A stretch of DNA of 64,000 nt, taken from Rapana venosa (taxonomy: Eukaryota > Mollusca > Gastropoda > Neogastropoda > Muricidae). The position numbers and the translations under genes are program-made. The notes under the pieces were generated by a model. It saw only the letters and a list, made by a program, of their open reading frames with translations, ran no database searches and had not been told where the DNA came from. Within the stretch, counting starts at the first letter, position 1; each line of letters starts with the position of its first letter. The stretch lies in contig CM054165.1 in NCBI GenBank assembly GCA_028751875.1, positions 23,379,170-23,443,169 of the forward strand, written 5' to 3'. Positions 26,572 through 38,480 of this stretch are shown in pieces.

Positions 26572-27944
26572 GTTAGTGGGCGGACCTGGGTAGAGAGTAA
26601 GTTAATGTTGTGTTGTGTTTGGTTTTTCCCCGTCTGTGGTTCTTTTTTTTGAAGATGTGAATTCAGTGTTGTGCGTGTGTGTATTGTTATCGTGGTAAAT
26701 ATGAACTTATGTATGTACATAATTATAATCATCGACATCATTATGATCATAATCATAGTAATAGCATCTGTATTCGATTTCATATAATTTATATATGGAT
26801 ATACTTATAAAAGTATTCATCTATTCCCATTTGAAACTCTAAACAGGCCGACTAGATATCTGCCTGTGAATCACTGACCCACTCATCTCATTGAACTTGA
26901 GGTTGCCTAGGTACGGGTATACTCTTTTCTAAAATGATGTATGCCAGCGTAATGCGTCCTAGGCTCCTTTATGTTAGACTTTCCAGGTTCATTTACATGC
27001 AGATCTGCCAGTGCCGCAGTCCCTGTCCTGTGTACACATATAGAGAAGACCCGGTATACTCTTTAAAAAATTTTTAAAATCTGTATGTCAGTGTTATGCA
27101 TCCTTGGCTCCATCTTGTGTAAACTGTACTAGGAAGAAGCATCTTGCTTATTTGAAGTGTTAGCGGAGATAGTGAAGAGTATCAGAAATATTCCAGAGGG
27201 TGTGGACACCGCCTTAGAGGCAGTGACACTGAAGACCCACTGTGCTGCAAAACTGAGCCAGCTCTTCAGAAAGCTGTAGACATCTTGCCCATGGCTGTAG
27301 CAAGACTGTCAACATTCTTCACTTTCCCCCCCTGCCCCATTGCTGAAACCAAGTCTTTGAGACGCACCACACTTACTCTAGCTGACTCATGCAGTACCGG
27401 CTTACAGCCACCTTGAGTAGCGTGACAGATCTGACCGGGAGCTCAAGCAATAAACAAAAAAGGAAATAAATCACTGTGATTACTTTCATATTTCCCCAAA
27501 TGGTGTACAAAGTAGAATGAAAAGCTGAATGTTGAGAATGACTTGACAAGTTTTCTGAAATGATTTCAACTGAGAAGTAACCCCCTCATATGTCTGGGCA
27601 CAAATGTAACATTAAAAAGACACGGGGTAGCAAATAGCAGTCTTTATCATTGTTGTGACTCAGAAATAGAGAGTATTAGAGCTCTGTTTTGGCAATGTAC
27701 AGTTATTCAAAGGTTTTGGCAAAATCTAAGATGCAGTAAATGAAAGTTGTCTGAATGCATTTAATTTGCTCAAAACAGAACCTTTAGCCATTTTTGGATT
27801 TGCTGAAAAAAATATTAGCATTGACCATATCTTTTATGCTATCATTTGGTTAGGTAGACAATACATATTATTTTTGTAAGGTAATAGAAACAGACCTGTA
27901 CTGAAGGTCTTTATTTTTTTTTTTAAGTTTTAAGTTTCGCTTTT
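26572..27944. other. Intron after copy 2
   Basis: AT-rich with no domain-bearing frame. Sequence at 27120-27450 is less AT-rich but has stops in all frames I read. Confidence 0.5.
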
Positions 27945-28075
27945 TGGAAGAGTAGGCCGTTGTGTATCGTTGGGAACGGATGACAAAATTCACAAAACTG
28001 CGTACACACGGGGACTGGATGTAGAAAAGCACACGAGATCTTATTCTGTTATCCTCCAAATAAAAGAATCATAAT
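27945..28075 (+). mobile_element. SINE fragment (family S3)
   Basis: AGAGTAGGCCGTTGTGTATC, GATGACAAAATTCACAAAAC, GGGGACTGGATGTAGAAAAG and a tail TTATCCTCCAAATAAAAGAA. Head and terminal stem are missing. Confidence 0.75.
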
Positions 28076-29265
28076 AAGAAAGTTAATTGACAAAGGAGGG
28101 CTATAGCCCATAACTTTGCTCAGAACATCTTTGCTCTTGAGTGGACTCATACAAGGCCTTGTGTAGTGACGGAGATTTCATAAGTCCATGGTTATCTGTT
28201 GAATACTGTTATTGCACTGTGATTATGTTTCACGTTGCGTGACAGTCACTTTATAATTGATGATATATAGAATGCTCATAGAAAAAAACCACCATCTATT
28301 GCAACCCATGCAGAACGCTTCTACAGTGACCATTGTCTGTCTGTTTTATCTCCTCTCTCTTCCCCCCCAACTCTACTTCTTTCATGTTTTATTTTCTTGC
28401 TTGGTCTTTTCTTCAATCCTTTGCCAATGTAAAGACTCGTTCTATTTTTACTATATACCACGTATAACATGATGGAATAAAAATGGTTTTAAAGAAGAGA
28501 GAGAGAAATCACTTTATGATATAACATTGAGAAATCCAGGGGTGGCAACACCTGTCTGTGATTTTACACACTAAACGACGAAATCAAACAAAATGTGATT
28601 GGCTGAGACAAACTAGGAGTTCTTAGTGATTGGTTGGCTAACCAACAAGTGAACAACTCCAAAGCAATTTTTTTTTCTTTATGTTTGTCCGTCGTGTCCG
28701 ACGATGACCTCCAAAACAGCAGAGGAGGCAGCTGCTGTTTTGGAAATTGGGCAGAAATTTGATTATAGTGGAGATGCCTTGCCCACAGTACATCCCCACT
28801 CTCTCGGCCAAGTGGGCATAAGGACAGTCAGCGTTGGAGATGTTCTCCGAGGGCCAACCAGCCCCCAGGGCTGCAGCACATAAGGACTGTGCGAGTCAGG
28901 CCTCCAAGTCAGAGAGTCATAGTCGATCACTAAAGACTAAGCTGTAAAGCGGAATTCCATGAGTGGGAAAGCCACTGGTCATACAGCCGCTCACTTTGCT
29001 GTTGCCCCCAGCGTCAATGGTTTAACCACGAACTGTGATAAAGCCCAGGCGCTGACGGCATCCAAAGCAAATTAAGCTGTGGTGAATGTCAGTCCCATCA
29101 ATAGGATAACTCCGCTGGAACTTTATTACGATAAAACCAGGTGATGAATAGCCCGGGCCCAACGCTCTTGCTAGATATTGATGTAAGCGAAGTGCCAAGG
29201 CCTGTATTAAAATGTTGGTATACTTAATGAGATCGTCTCCAAGCTTTCAACATAACAACCTGCAC
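28076..29265. other. Intron stretch; likely old repeat at 28685-29065
   Basis: The block from 28685 (GTCCGTCGTGTCCGACGATG) to about 29065 is GC-rich, has stops in all frames and reads like a dispersed non-coding repeat. No second copy is present in this window to prove it. Confidence 0.35.
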
Positions 29266-29269
29266 TCTC

Positions 29270-30640
29270 TTTCTCCTTATCTCTGTTTCATGTTCCTTAT
29301 CTCTTGTCTCTTTCTTTGTATCTCTGTCTGTCTTATTCTTCTGTTCTCTTTCACGTTTTCCTTATCTCTGTCTGTTCCTTTCTCCTGATCTCTATCTGTC
29401 TCATTCTCCTGATCTCTGTCTGTCTGTCTCATTCTCCTGATCTCTGTCTCATTCTCCTGATCTCTGTCTGTCTGTCTCATTCTCCTGATGTGTCTCATTC
29501 TCCTGATCTCTGTCTGTCTGTCTCATTCTCCTGATCTCTGTCTCATTCTCCGGATCTCTGTCTCATTCTCCTGATCTCTGTCTCATTCTCCTGATCTCTG
29601 TCTCATTCTCTTAATCTCTGTCTCCTCCTAATCTTTGTCTCATTCTGATCTCCGTCTCTCTGTCTCATTCTCTATAATCTCGGAATGTTTTAACCAATAT
29701 GAAACGTAGCTTTTTTTGTGTGTCTTTCGAGATTATGATTCGTATCAATCTGCCTGTCAGTATTGTAATTGCCCTTCATGGGATGATTAAAGTGTTTTTG
29801 GCTTTGAAAATCTCTGTCTCATTCTCCTGATCTCTGTCTGTCTTTCTCATTCTCCTTATCTCTGTCTGTCTTTCTCATTCTCCTGATATCTGTCTGTCTC
29901 ATTCTCCTGATCTCTGTCTGTCTGTCTCATTCTCCTGATCTCTGTCTGTCTGTCTCATTCTCCTGATCTCTGTCTGTTTGGCTCATTCCCCTTATCTCTG
30001 TCTCATTCTCCTGATCTCTGTCTGTCTTTCTCATTCTTGTAAGCTCTGTCTGTTTGTCTCATTCTCCTGATCTCTGTCCCCTTTTCCTGATCTTTGTTTC
30101 ATTTTCTTGATCTCGGTCTGTCTCATTTTCATGATCCCTGTCTGTCTGTCTGTCTCATTCTCATTATCTCTGTCTTTCTCATTCTATTTATCTCTGTCTC
30201 ATTGTCATCTCTGTTTCATTCTTATTTCTGTCTCACTATTCTTATCTCTGTCTGTCTCAACTATGTCGCATTTTCATCCCTGTCTCATTCTCATTCTAAT
30301 CTCTGTCTCATTCTCATTTCTGTCTCATTCTCATCTCTGTCGCATTTTCATCCCTGTCTCATTCTCATCTCTCATTCTAATCTCTGTCTCATTCTCATTT
30401 CTGTCTCACACCTATTTCTCATCTCTGTCTCATTCTCATTGTCTCATTCTCATCTCTGTCTCATTTTCATCTCTGTCTCACACCTATCTCTCATCTCTGT
30501 CTCATTCTCAGCTCTGTCCCATTTTCATCTCTGTCTCACACCTATCTCTCATCTCTGTCGCATTCTAATCTCTTGTCTCATATTTATCTCTTGTCTCATC
30601 CTCATCTCTGTCTCATTTTCATCTCTGCCTCACCCTCCGT
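29270..30640. repeat. Tandem array built on TCTCATTCTCCTGATCTCTG
   Basis: About 1.4 kb of 20-28 bp units (TCTGTCTGTCTCATTCTCC...), interrupted near 29690-29810 by unique AT-rich sequence. Toward the right a TCTCATTTTCATCTCTG variant dominates. Long plus-strand frames are artefacts. Confidence 0.9.
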
Positions 30641-30951
30641 ATCTCCGCTGTGGGTTTTTAACATGTGTGTAAGATGTTCTCTGTGTGTTCACACATGGGA
30701 CCTTGGTTTTTGGTCTCATCCAAAGGACTCTCGGGGGAGTGGAGTTGGTACTGATCTTAACTCCAGAGGAAAAATCCTCTTGAACGAGTGCCTCACTGAT
30801 GGCTGGAACCCGGGCCATCAGATCACGAGTGCAGCCCTACAACCACCAGGCTACTCCTCCCCCACCCCTCCCCTTCACCATGCATTTTGTTCCTGCTTCT
30901 TTCCTTCTCCTGCCTCCTCCCTAGAACTTTCTGCGCTTATTCACACATTCT

Positions 30952-30990
<39 letters not shown>

Positions 30991-31414
30991 TGCACGCACG
31001 CGCGCGCGCATGTATGCGCGCGTAAATGCATCTCCCCTTGTTTATATTTCTATACTTATTCACAAGTATGCTTATATACATATAAGGCATATTGAACCGT
31101 ACCCCCACATTTATTTTTTTAGCCTCGTTTTGACGTCCCTTCACCAAAAGAAGGATACGTTGTGTAATGAAGCCATTGCACGCTACATTCGAAGGTACGC
31201 TGTCATTTTTCCCCCCTCCTGATTCCCGAAAACGCCTTGTCTGCCATCTTCACTTTATTTAGCGTCTCTTCACACAAAGTGGTATTTTGCGAGTGAAGGA
31301 CCCCGGCGCACGCTGTATTCAAAGGCACACGCTCACCGTTGCTGTTGTTTTTTTTTTATTAAAAAAATAACTGCATGCCTGCACTCATCTCTTGACGGAT
31401 TCAACCGTTTTCAG
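30641..31414. other. Intron before copy 3
   Basis: Contains a (GT)n run at about 30953-30988 and a diverged duplicated block of about 85 bp (around 31125-31210 and 31255-31345; shared GCGTCTCTTCAC / ACGTCCCTTCACC and CACGCT(A/G)TATTC(G/A)AAGG). Confidence 0.55.
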
Positions 31415-31664
31415 GAAGGAACTGAGCTTTATCCGCCAGCATAAGCGCTACGACGGGGTGCGATTTTCCGTGAGAAAGCTTGACGCCAACCTGTTGTTGT
31501 ACCCGACTTTGGTAGTTGCAACCGCTATGGGCATTCCCCTGCTCCCGCCTGTGTTGTTTCTGTGCAAAATGGTGTACCATTTGATGGTCAGGTTTGGCGT
31601 AGAGACCTTGTCGTGGATCATTACCGACATTGCAGAGGGTAAAGTGTCGCTGTCTCGCGTGCAG
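31415..31664 (+). CDS. ABCC (MRP4-like) transporter, alternative TM5-TM6 exon, copy 3
   Basis: Internal exon of 250 nt, acceptor TTTTCAG ending at 31414, donor GTAAGA at 31665 (a good consensus). One base plus 83 codons, starting [11 protein letters not shown] and ending SLSRVQ. Hydrophobic spans are about 24-40 and 44-58, followed by a more polar second helix. The anchor residues P30, F48, E74 and R81 are kept; the arginine normally at 58 is at 59. This is one of the most divergent copies, with a lysine, a histidine and a glutamate (K51, H55, E63) in the second membrane span, which suggests a different translocation-path lining if the exon is used. A long GT-rich simple repeat begins about 32 bp after the donor. 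Confidence 0.85.
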
Positions 31665-31693
31665 GTAAGAGGCCCCCCAAGTTGGAAGACGTC

Positions 31694-31696
<3 letters not shown>

Positions 31697-31733
<37 letters not shown>

Positions 31734-31942
31734 GTGTGCGCGCGTATGTGTGTGTGTATGTGTGTGTGTGCGTGCGTGCGTGCGTATGTGTGTGTGTGTG
31801 TGTGTGTGTGTGCGCGTATGTGTGTATGTGTGTGTGTGCGTGCGTGCGTATGTGTGTGCGTGCGTGTGTGTGTGTGTGTGCGTGTGTGTGTGGGTGGGTG
31901 CGTGCGTGTGTGTGTGTGCGTGTGTGTATGTGTGTGTGTTTA
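31697..31942. repeat. (GT)n with CG-rich variants, next to exon copy 3
   Basis: About 245 bp of GTGTGT and GTGCGTGC repeats starting 32 bp after the donor of copy 3. Confidence 0.92.
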
Positions 31943-31974
31943 TTTATTTATTTTGAATTTTTATTTTTATTTAT

Positions 31975-32375
31975 ACCACTTTAAGTCACGTAGATTTCTC
32001 TGCGTGAAATTCGGGGCTGCTCTCTCTCCCCGGGGAGAGCGCGTCGCCACAAGAGCAGCGCCACCCATTTTTTTTTCTTTTTCCTGTCTGCGACTGTATT
32101 TGTTTCCCTATCAGGGTGGGCTTTTTTTCTACAGAATGTTGCCAGAGACAACTCTCTTGTTGCCGTAGGTTCTTTTACGTGCGTTAAATAATTGTGTAAC
32201 ACACGGGGCCTCGGTTTATGGTCTCACCCGAAAGACTAGCGCCAAGACCACCACTCATGGTCTAATGGATGGGGGGGAAAAATTTCGGGTCCAAAGGGGA
32301 TTCGAACAACCGCACACTTCCGACCCGGACTTTTCGCATTCTAGACAGGCGCGTTACCTCTAGACCACCGTGAGT
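31975..32375 (-). mobile_element. SINE (family S4), minus strand
   Basis: tRNA-like head reversed at 32295-32375 (GGGATTCGAACAACCGC; GCGTTACCTCTAGACCACC). The tail block (GATTTCTCTGCGTGAAATTC, CCCGGGGAGAGCGCGTCGCC) recurs in the other orientation at 57580-57670 and, more diverged, at 57990-58070. Confidence 0.8.
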
Positions 32376-33153
32376 GTGTCATCCTCGTGGGGATGCCGGG
32401 GGCTCTGTCAGTATAAATAGCACCCCCCCCCCCCCCCCCCCCCCCCTTCTGGAAATTCTGTGCAAGAAATTTCCATTTTTCTGTCTTTCTCAGTTTGTTT
32501 CTTTTTCCTGATCTTTCTATCATCTCTCTTGTTTTATTTTCTGCCTTCCCGGTCCATTCTCCTGCCTTTTTTCAAGCAAATCTTTGAAAAAAATAATTCT
32601 GTTTTCATTACATGACATTTTGCCTGTGTTCTTTTGTTCTGGCAGCCAGGTAGTGATGTTAAAACACTGGGATGGGGACAGGATGTCCATTCTGCAGTGG
32701 TATTTGCCCATGTGGCATGTAATCTGGGGATGATGAATTAAGCGGAATGGCTGGCGTCCTCAGCACAGCCTGGTTTATTAACCTTAAGGAATGAAACGAT
32801 TTAGGTATTGTGTCATTTAATGGGTGGGTTTTTTTCAGATGGACAGTGTTAGATATTTTAAGGTATTAGGAAGTGTTGGTTTTGAATTTGAAGTGAAAGT
32901 TACTGGAGCGACTGAAACTGATTGAGGTGACAGCCCTGATATGGCTTCTGTGGTCGGTAGGGCTGGAAACAATATGGAATGGGAAAAAGTGTGAGTGTGT
33001 GTGGGGGGGGGGGGGGGGGGGGGGGGGGGGATGGAGGGGGGTTGTGCGCGCGCGCGCACTCACTCGTGCCTGTTTGTAGGTGTGCACTCAAGTGCTAATT
33101 GTATATTACACTCGTGACCTCTTAAATTTATTTTTTTTATATAGTAATACTCT

Positions 33154-33221
<68 letters not shown>

Positions 33222-34371
33222 GTGCAGAAACAGCCCACACACAGGTATCTGTACGTTGAATGGTTGCGCTTGTCTACCTACGGGAAGAATATTCAGGGGT
33301 GTGGGGATGTATGGAAACATTTACATGTCAAGAAAATGGTCGTGTGGCGGGTGAGTTGATTAATCCTTATTTTGCTCTTTTTGGTTCAGTGGGCTAAGAT
33401 GACTTGTTGGTGTTTTTTGTTTGTTTTGTTTTTGTTCTTTTCTTCCCCCCCCCCCCCCCCCCCCTCTCTTTCTTTCTCCCCTTCTATCATCTTCCTTCCA
33501 TTCTTTTCTTTTTCTACAGTCCATCCTTTTGACATCCCCACCCCCACCCCCTACCTCCCCGGTCATCTTTGTTCCGTGCATTCCGTCGTTTTTCTTTTTT
33601 TCTGTCCTTTATTTTAAAAATTCCTTTCGTCTTTTCTTTGGGTCTTGTTGGAGTAAGTTAGACCCAGTGCTCCATAGTTATATCCGTCTGTTTCTGTGGG
33701 AAATGTCTCCTATTGGCATGGATTGTGTCATGGTTGTGGTGGGTGCATGTGTCCCACTGTGTATACTTCATGCATGTGGGTGTTCGGAATGACGAAACGG
33801 CGGTGACATGACAGAAAAATGCTGACCTGCAGTTTGAGGTCATTGATTGTCACCAGCCGTTAGCTCTGCCTCAGTGGCTCTTGATGACCTCAAACCCTCA
33901 GGAGAGTATTTTTCAATGGTCTGACTTTGACAGTCAAGTAGCCTTTAAAATAAGGGGGAGAAAAACCCAAGAGAAAATGTTGGTGGGGGTTGTCTCTTCT
34001 GTGGATCTGTCTTTCATCTTTCATTGCATGAAAAAGGTCATTAGACGGATGGAGGTGGAGTTACTGTTACTGTTGATGTCACCTTTTTTTTTTTAATGGT
34101 AGCCGCTGATGCATGCCCAGTCAGCTGTCTCCATCCATCCCCTTCTGTCTTCAGGCCTTTTTGTACAGTGTATAAAATCAATCCTTCAGTAGCTGTCTTT
34201 GTACATTTGGCTAAGGGAGGCAGAAGAAGTTTATGAATTTCCCACCTTTCCTCCTCATAGTGACCCCTTGGTTTTCTCTCTTGGGTGACAAACCTGGCAA
34301 AATACCCAGCATGCAGCAGCACCCATGTGACGTCTGACCAGCCCACCCCAGCTTGTGTGAATCTTGTGCAG
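32376..34371. other. Intron before copy 4
   Basis: Poly-C run at about 32407-32445; the block before and after it (GTCAGTATAAATAGCA, TTCTGGAAATTCTGTGC) matches 42640-42690. Poly-G at about 33003-33030, (AC)n at 33157-33219, poly-C near 33446-33464. No exon recognised. Confidence 0.6.
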
Positions 34372-34621
34372 GAGCGAAACAAATGTCATCCGGCGGCTAA
34401 GCAACGCTCGAGCCTTCCGCTTTGGTCTGACCATCCTGAGAGCCCATATTTTCCTCCTCCCCTTGCTGTGGGCTCTTGCGGCCAGCAGACTGCCGCTTCG
34501 CAGCAGCACGCTGTTTCAGTGTCTGGTAGGCTTCTCTATCGTTAGAGATGCTGTCCTATTCCGCTTTTTCCTCTTCGTCACTGTCACTGCAGAATTGCGG
34601 GTGTCCATTACCAGACTGGAG
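34372..34621 (+). CDS. ABCC (MRP4-like) transporter, alternative TM5-TM6 exon, copy 4
   Basis: Internal exon of 250 nt, acceptor TTGTGCAG ending at 34371, donor GTGAGT at 34622 (strong). One base plus 83 codons, starting SETNVIRRLSNAR and ending ITRLE. It contains the FLLPLLW block (27-33) shared with copies 5 and 6, and the anchors F48, R58, E74, R76 and R81. Hydrophobic spans are 26-37 and 47-72. The polypyrimidine tract is modest. Copies 4 to 6 form a sub-group by shared residues, which suggests local duplication. As with the other copies, no neighbouring ABCC exon lies in the 3 kb upstream or 9 kb downstream. Confidence 0.87.
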
Positions 34622-35550
34622 GTGAGTGCAGCGGGAAGGAGAGAGAGAGAGACTGGGATTAGAAATCTGCTGTGGGTTTCATAGTGTAGAATGTGGTGGA
34701 GTTTAAGGGCTGTAGTTAGTGCTGGACTCTCTCAGGAGTAGCAGTTATTTTTTCCCTTTACTCCCCCCCCCCCGGGACCGGCCGTCTGTATTTAGTTGGG
34801 GTTTTTTTGTTGTTTTTTTAAAGAGAAGTAACTCCCCTCTCAGAAAGTATTGGTTGAAATGTTTATCAGAGACATGCTAGGCTAGTTTGGGTGAAAGAAT
34901 TACAGTTAACACTTTCGTCTTTAATCTCCAGTAGCCAGGTTAAAAAAAAGTGTCCATGTTTTCCATATCCGAATCGACACACACAGTTTGCATGTACTGA
35001 AGTTCAGTGTCTCTGAAGCAGTCTATTCACCCACAAAAATAACTCCAAGAACACCATTCGTGAAAGTGTGTGCCACTCCAAAAATTCAAGGGCGTCTAGT
35101 CCAAAATGTTTGTGGGAGGTAGGACCCTTCGTCCTGAGAGAGTTAAAAAGGTTTGGAGGAACTGACCTACATTGAAAAATGGAATGGTGGGAACTATCTG
35201 CGTGGCGTGGATTTTAATTCAAGCTGAAGTGTTGTAGAAAGTTATTAAAACTGGTGTATTTCATTTTGACAGTTGCCATTGTCAGTGGTATTGAAATGGA
35301 CGATTTTCTTGAAGATTTCTTGATATTTTTCCTCAGCAAATCTTAGTGACTGTGGTTAAAAGTTTATTCAAGGTTCAAGAAGTTCTTTATCATCCTATAA
35401 AGAAATCATATTAGGCGCAATCACATCGCAAAGATGAAACATTTATCCCATTCTTAAAATAAACGAAGCTCTAATATCATTCTTTAAAACAAAACAACGA
35501 TTGTTATTTTTTTTTTTTAAAGTGTTCATGATCAGTCATGCCACATTATT
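34622..35550. other. Intron after copy 4
   Basis: AT-rich, with a poly-C run near 34766-34775. Nothing further supported. Confidence 0.5.
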
Positions 35551-35554
35551 GGGT

Positions 35555-35880
35555 GGTGCCGGGGTTGGCCTAGTGGTTCGGGATTGAGCGTTGAGGAGGT
35601 GATCTAACGGCGCGGGTTCGAGTCGCCACTGCGGCACCTGTTTGAGGGGATATTTCCCTCTTGAGTTGACTGATATCAGTTCTAATTCCATACCCCACCC
35701 CCATTCCTGAATCCTGCGGACGAAACTATAAACCATTGGTGTGAACGTACGCAAAACATCTTGCGCACATGTTTAAAAAAAGCCCAAAAGTGGCGACCTG
35801 AATAGTGGGTAAATGGTCACATTATGTGAAATCTCACCTTGGTGGTGAACCTCAGAGCTCTAACCGAGGAATGAAAGAAA
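35555..35880 (+). mobile_element. SINE-like element (family S5), tRNA-headed
   Basis: Starts GGTGCCGGGGTTGGCCTAGT and has GCGCGGGTTCGAGTCGCCAC (B-box-like) about 65 bp later. The body then has CGGACGAAACTATAAACC, ACGCAAAACATCTTGCGCAC and CACCTTGGTGGTGAACCTC, the first of these resembling the S3 body. Only one copy is in the window. Confidence 0.6.
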
Positions 35881-36239
35881 GAAAAGAAAAAGAAAAGAAA
35901 AACCATTGCCACATAAATTGTGTATGTTTAGGTAAGACAATTTGAATGATCACATAGGGGGGGGAAAAGTTGTATCAAAATATTCACATGGCGAATAACA
36001 ACATGATTCGATAAGAATTTCAATGATCACAACAAATTAGGCATTATGACAAACCAGGTAGATGAAACGCGGAGTGTGACCATTGTACACTGCAGGTCAC
36101 TGTTGATTGCTTAAGTTCACACCAAAAAAACAGTCAGGACTGCAAGCCCAGCATTCAGACAGACTTTAACCGCATGCACACACATATCCACAGGCACGGT
36201 CATTCAAGCTGGCACAAACCAGTGCACATTCTCTCTTAT

Positions 36240-36330
36240 TACAAGGAGACGGACTTGCATGTGTGTGCGCACGCGCGCGCGAGTTCACACACACGCACGC
36301 ACGCACGAACGCATGCATGCATGCATGCAC
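36240..36330. repeat. CG/CA-rich simple repeat
   Basis: (GT)(GC) and (CACG)/(CATG) runs. Confidence 0.8.
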
Positions 36331-36599
36331 ACTATTCTTGAAAACTTCTTGTCTTTGGCAATGTTCTTCCTCAGCTGTGCGAGGATTGGTTATCGATGTG
36401 TGCGTTTTTGGTCACTCAGATGCATACAGGTGTCTATGACTTTTTTCCCCCATTGTCTGGTCAAGCTTTATGCTATTTTCCCTGGCTGGTCAATCGTTAT
36501 GATGCTTTTCCATATTCCGGTCAAATCTTTTTATGTTTTTTTGTACTCTGATCAATTTGTTTGAAGTTTTTCCATGGTCTGGTCAGTCTCTATGAGTGG

Positions 36600-36812
36600 A
36601 AGGCCTATTAAGGCCCTTGAGAGACAGGGGGAAGTCATTGCGATTGAAGTGACGTCGTGGCACTTTGAGAGGCATGGGGAAGTCATTAAGAATGAAGTGA
36701 TGTCGTGGCACTTTGAGAGGCATGGGGAAGTCATTAAGATTGAAGTGATGGCGTGGCACTTTGAGAGGCATGGGGAAGTCATTAAGATTGAAGTGATGGC
36801 GTGGCACATAAA
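36600..36812. repeat. Tandem array, 48-bp units
   Basis: Four units of 48 bp with the core GGCATGGGGAAGTCATTAAG and GAAGTGATGGCGTGGCAC. Because 48 is a multiple of three, long frames appear on both strands. Confidence 0.92.
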
Positions 36813-38085
36813 TACCCTACGTAGTGTGTGTTATTGACAACAGTCATGCACGCAAACTTCTCATCTGGTGTACTTCCTATCTCACAGTGATTCCCAGGTG
36901 GGATGAGTGAGTCAAGAGTGCATATTCTGGGTGACCCCCAGAGTGTTAAGCTGGGGAACGCATAACAACAAATACGTCATGAAGATATTGCTAGTTTAGC
37001 ACTGGCATGTTTCATTACTTTTTTCATGTACAGTTTGTACATAGGCATGCATGCCATGTGTGCATTCTTGTTGGCAAAATTGTTTGTATTTCCCTCTTAT
37101 GATACCTGTATGTCACCAACATTGTAATATACCATATCCACACTACAGTTGTTTTTGTGTGTATTCACTTGTGGACTTACTGGTGCATGATACTGGGGGT
37201 TGATCATCAAGATTTCAGTGTCATTTCAGTTTTAACTAAGTACCTCATTACCAGAACATCAAAGGCAGTTCTAGAAACATGGGAATGAAGGGAAGTACAG
37301 GTTTTCTGGATTACAGAAAGAAAGGTAAGTAGTAATTCAAATGTGCAAATGAAAGAGTTAGTGGATATTTGGGTCACAGTCTATTGTGCAAGAATCAGTT
37401 TTTGCCCTTTTTTGTTGTTGTTCTTGTCTGATTATGTGTTTGTTATTAAGAGGGTGTCTTTTTGTCTAGCTTTACCATGAGATAACTCATATTGCTGTGG
37501 GTTCCTTTACTTGTGCTAGTGGCTGGTTTGGATTGTCAAAACCGACCCAGGTATTTCTTCATTTGGCTGTAGAATGAACCTGAATTTGATGCTTATCACC
37601 AAGGTAGTGTACCTTTAAGTTCTGTAGATTTTAGGTCGTTTTCTCAGTCATTAGCTATAAGTTACATTTTTTTCTTTTTCTTTCTTTTTTGTTTTTTTGT
37701 TTTTACCTCCTGTCACCTTCCTGGAGGTGTTGAGGATTTTAAAACAAACTAATGATCAGAAATGAGAATGTAGCTGAGTATTTTACAGACAATGAAACAT
37801 TTATACGTACATGTCACATTAACATAACACCAGAAAACAAAAAAAACCCTCCAGCCAACAATATGACTTTCACCTTTTATGAAGGTAGGGGTAAATACGG
37901 TATCTTTTATTGGTACATATGCCATGCTGTTTCAGTCAGTGTTGAAAAAGAGATACATTGGTTCTGAGTTTCTGTTGGTTGTGGATGACAACTGTAGTTC
38001 GTATTTCAAACATTCAAGGAAGGACATTGCCTGTTAGCTGGCTGACAGTTTCTTCTGAGATTTGGCTAAGAATGGATAAAGAAAA
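36813..38085. other. Intron stretch with a dispersed-repeat half at 36850-36950
   Basis: 36850-36950 matches 14680-14790. The rest is AT-rich without recognised features; 38040-38100 (GAGATTTGGCTAAGAATG) recurs at 49160-49190. Confidence 0.5.
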
Positions 38086-38089
38086 ATAA

Positions 38090-38480
38090 TCATGAAAGTA
38101 GTGACGATTTTTCCCCCCATTACGACATTTTATGCACCAGCCATCATAATTGTAGGTACCTCACTTGTCGGGGTCACCCGTTAGGCATTTGCCGCTGCAT
38201 CCAATGACACCAACATGATCTTGCTTCGATCTGTGCGGGCCCTGCTGACTTGGGGATTCTCAAGCCACAGGATTGGTGATGTTGTCTATGAGAGCAGCTG
38301 GTGGTCTGCCCCCCCCCCCCCCCCGCCTTGAAAGACAGTCTTTATGAAGTATGTATCTTGGTTTTGTTGCACATGGGCCTACATATTTTAATTTCCTGTC
38401 CTTTACTGATGTTAGAATTGTTCCCAGTTCGTGTAGTATGCTTTCATTTTTTTCTTTCATCTGTGCATCTGATCCCAAGG
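38090..38480 (-). mobile_element. LINE fragment, minus strand, C-terminal region
   Basis: Reading leftwards: ILHELGTILTSVKDRKLKYVGP, then RRGGGGGRPPAALIDNIT, after which the match fades. This is the end of a non-LTR reverse transcriptase ORF (the KLKYxGH and GRPPxxxxDNI pattern). A poly-C run (38311-38324) interrupts it. Confidence 0.65.

Noticed and set aside
29304..30672. Leucine- and serine-rich frames resembling membrane proteins
   Set aside because: They are translations of TCTCATTCTCCTGATC repeats.
31682..31984. Cysteine/valine-rich extension of the copy 3 frame
   Set aside because: It lies after a good donor (GTAAGA) and is only a GT-repeat translation.
33372..33792. Overlapping frames in a GC-richer stretch before copy 4
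   Set aside because: Driven by a poly-C run and TTC-rich sequence; checked for the exon anchors and none found.
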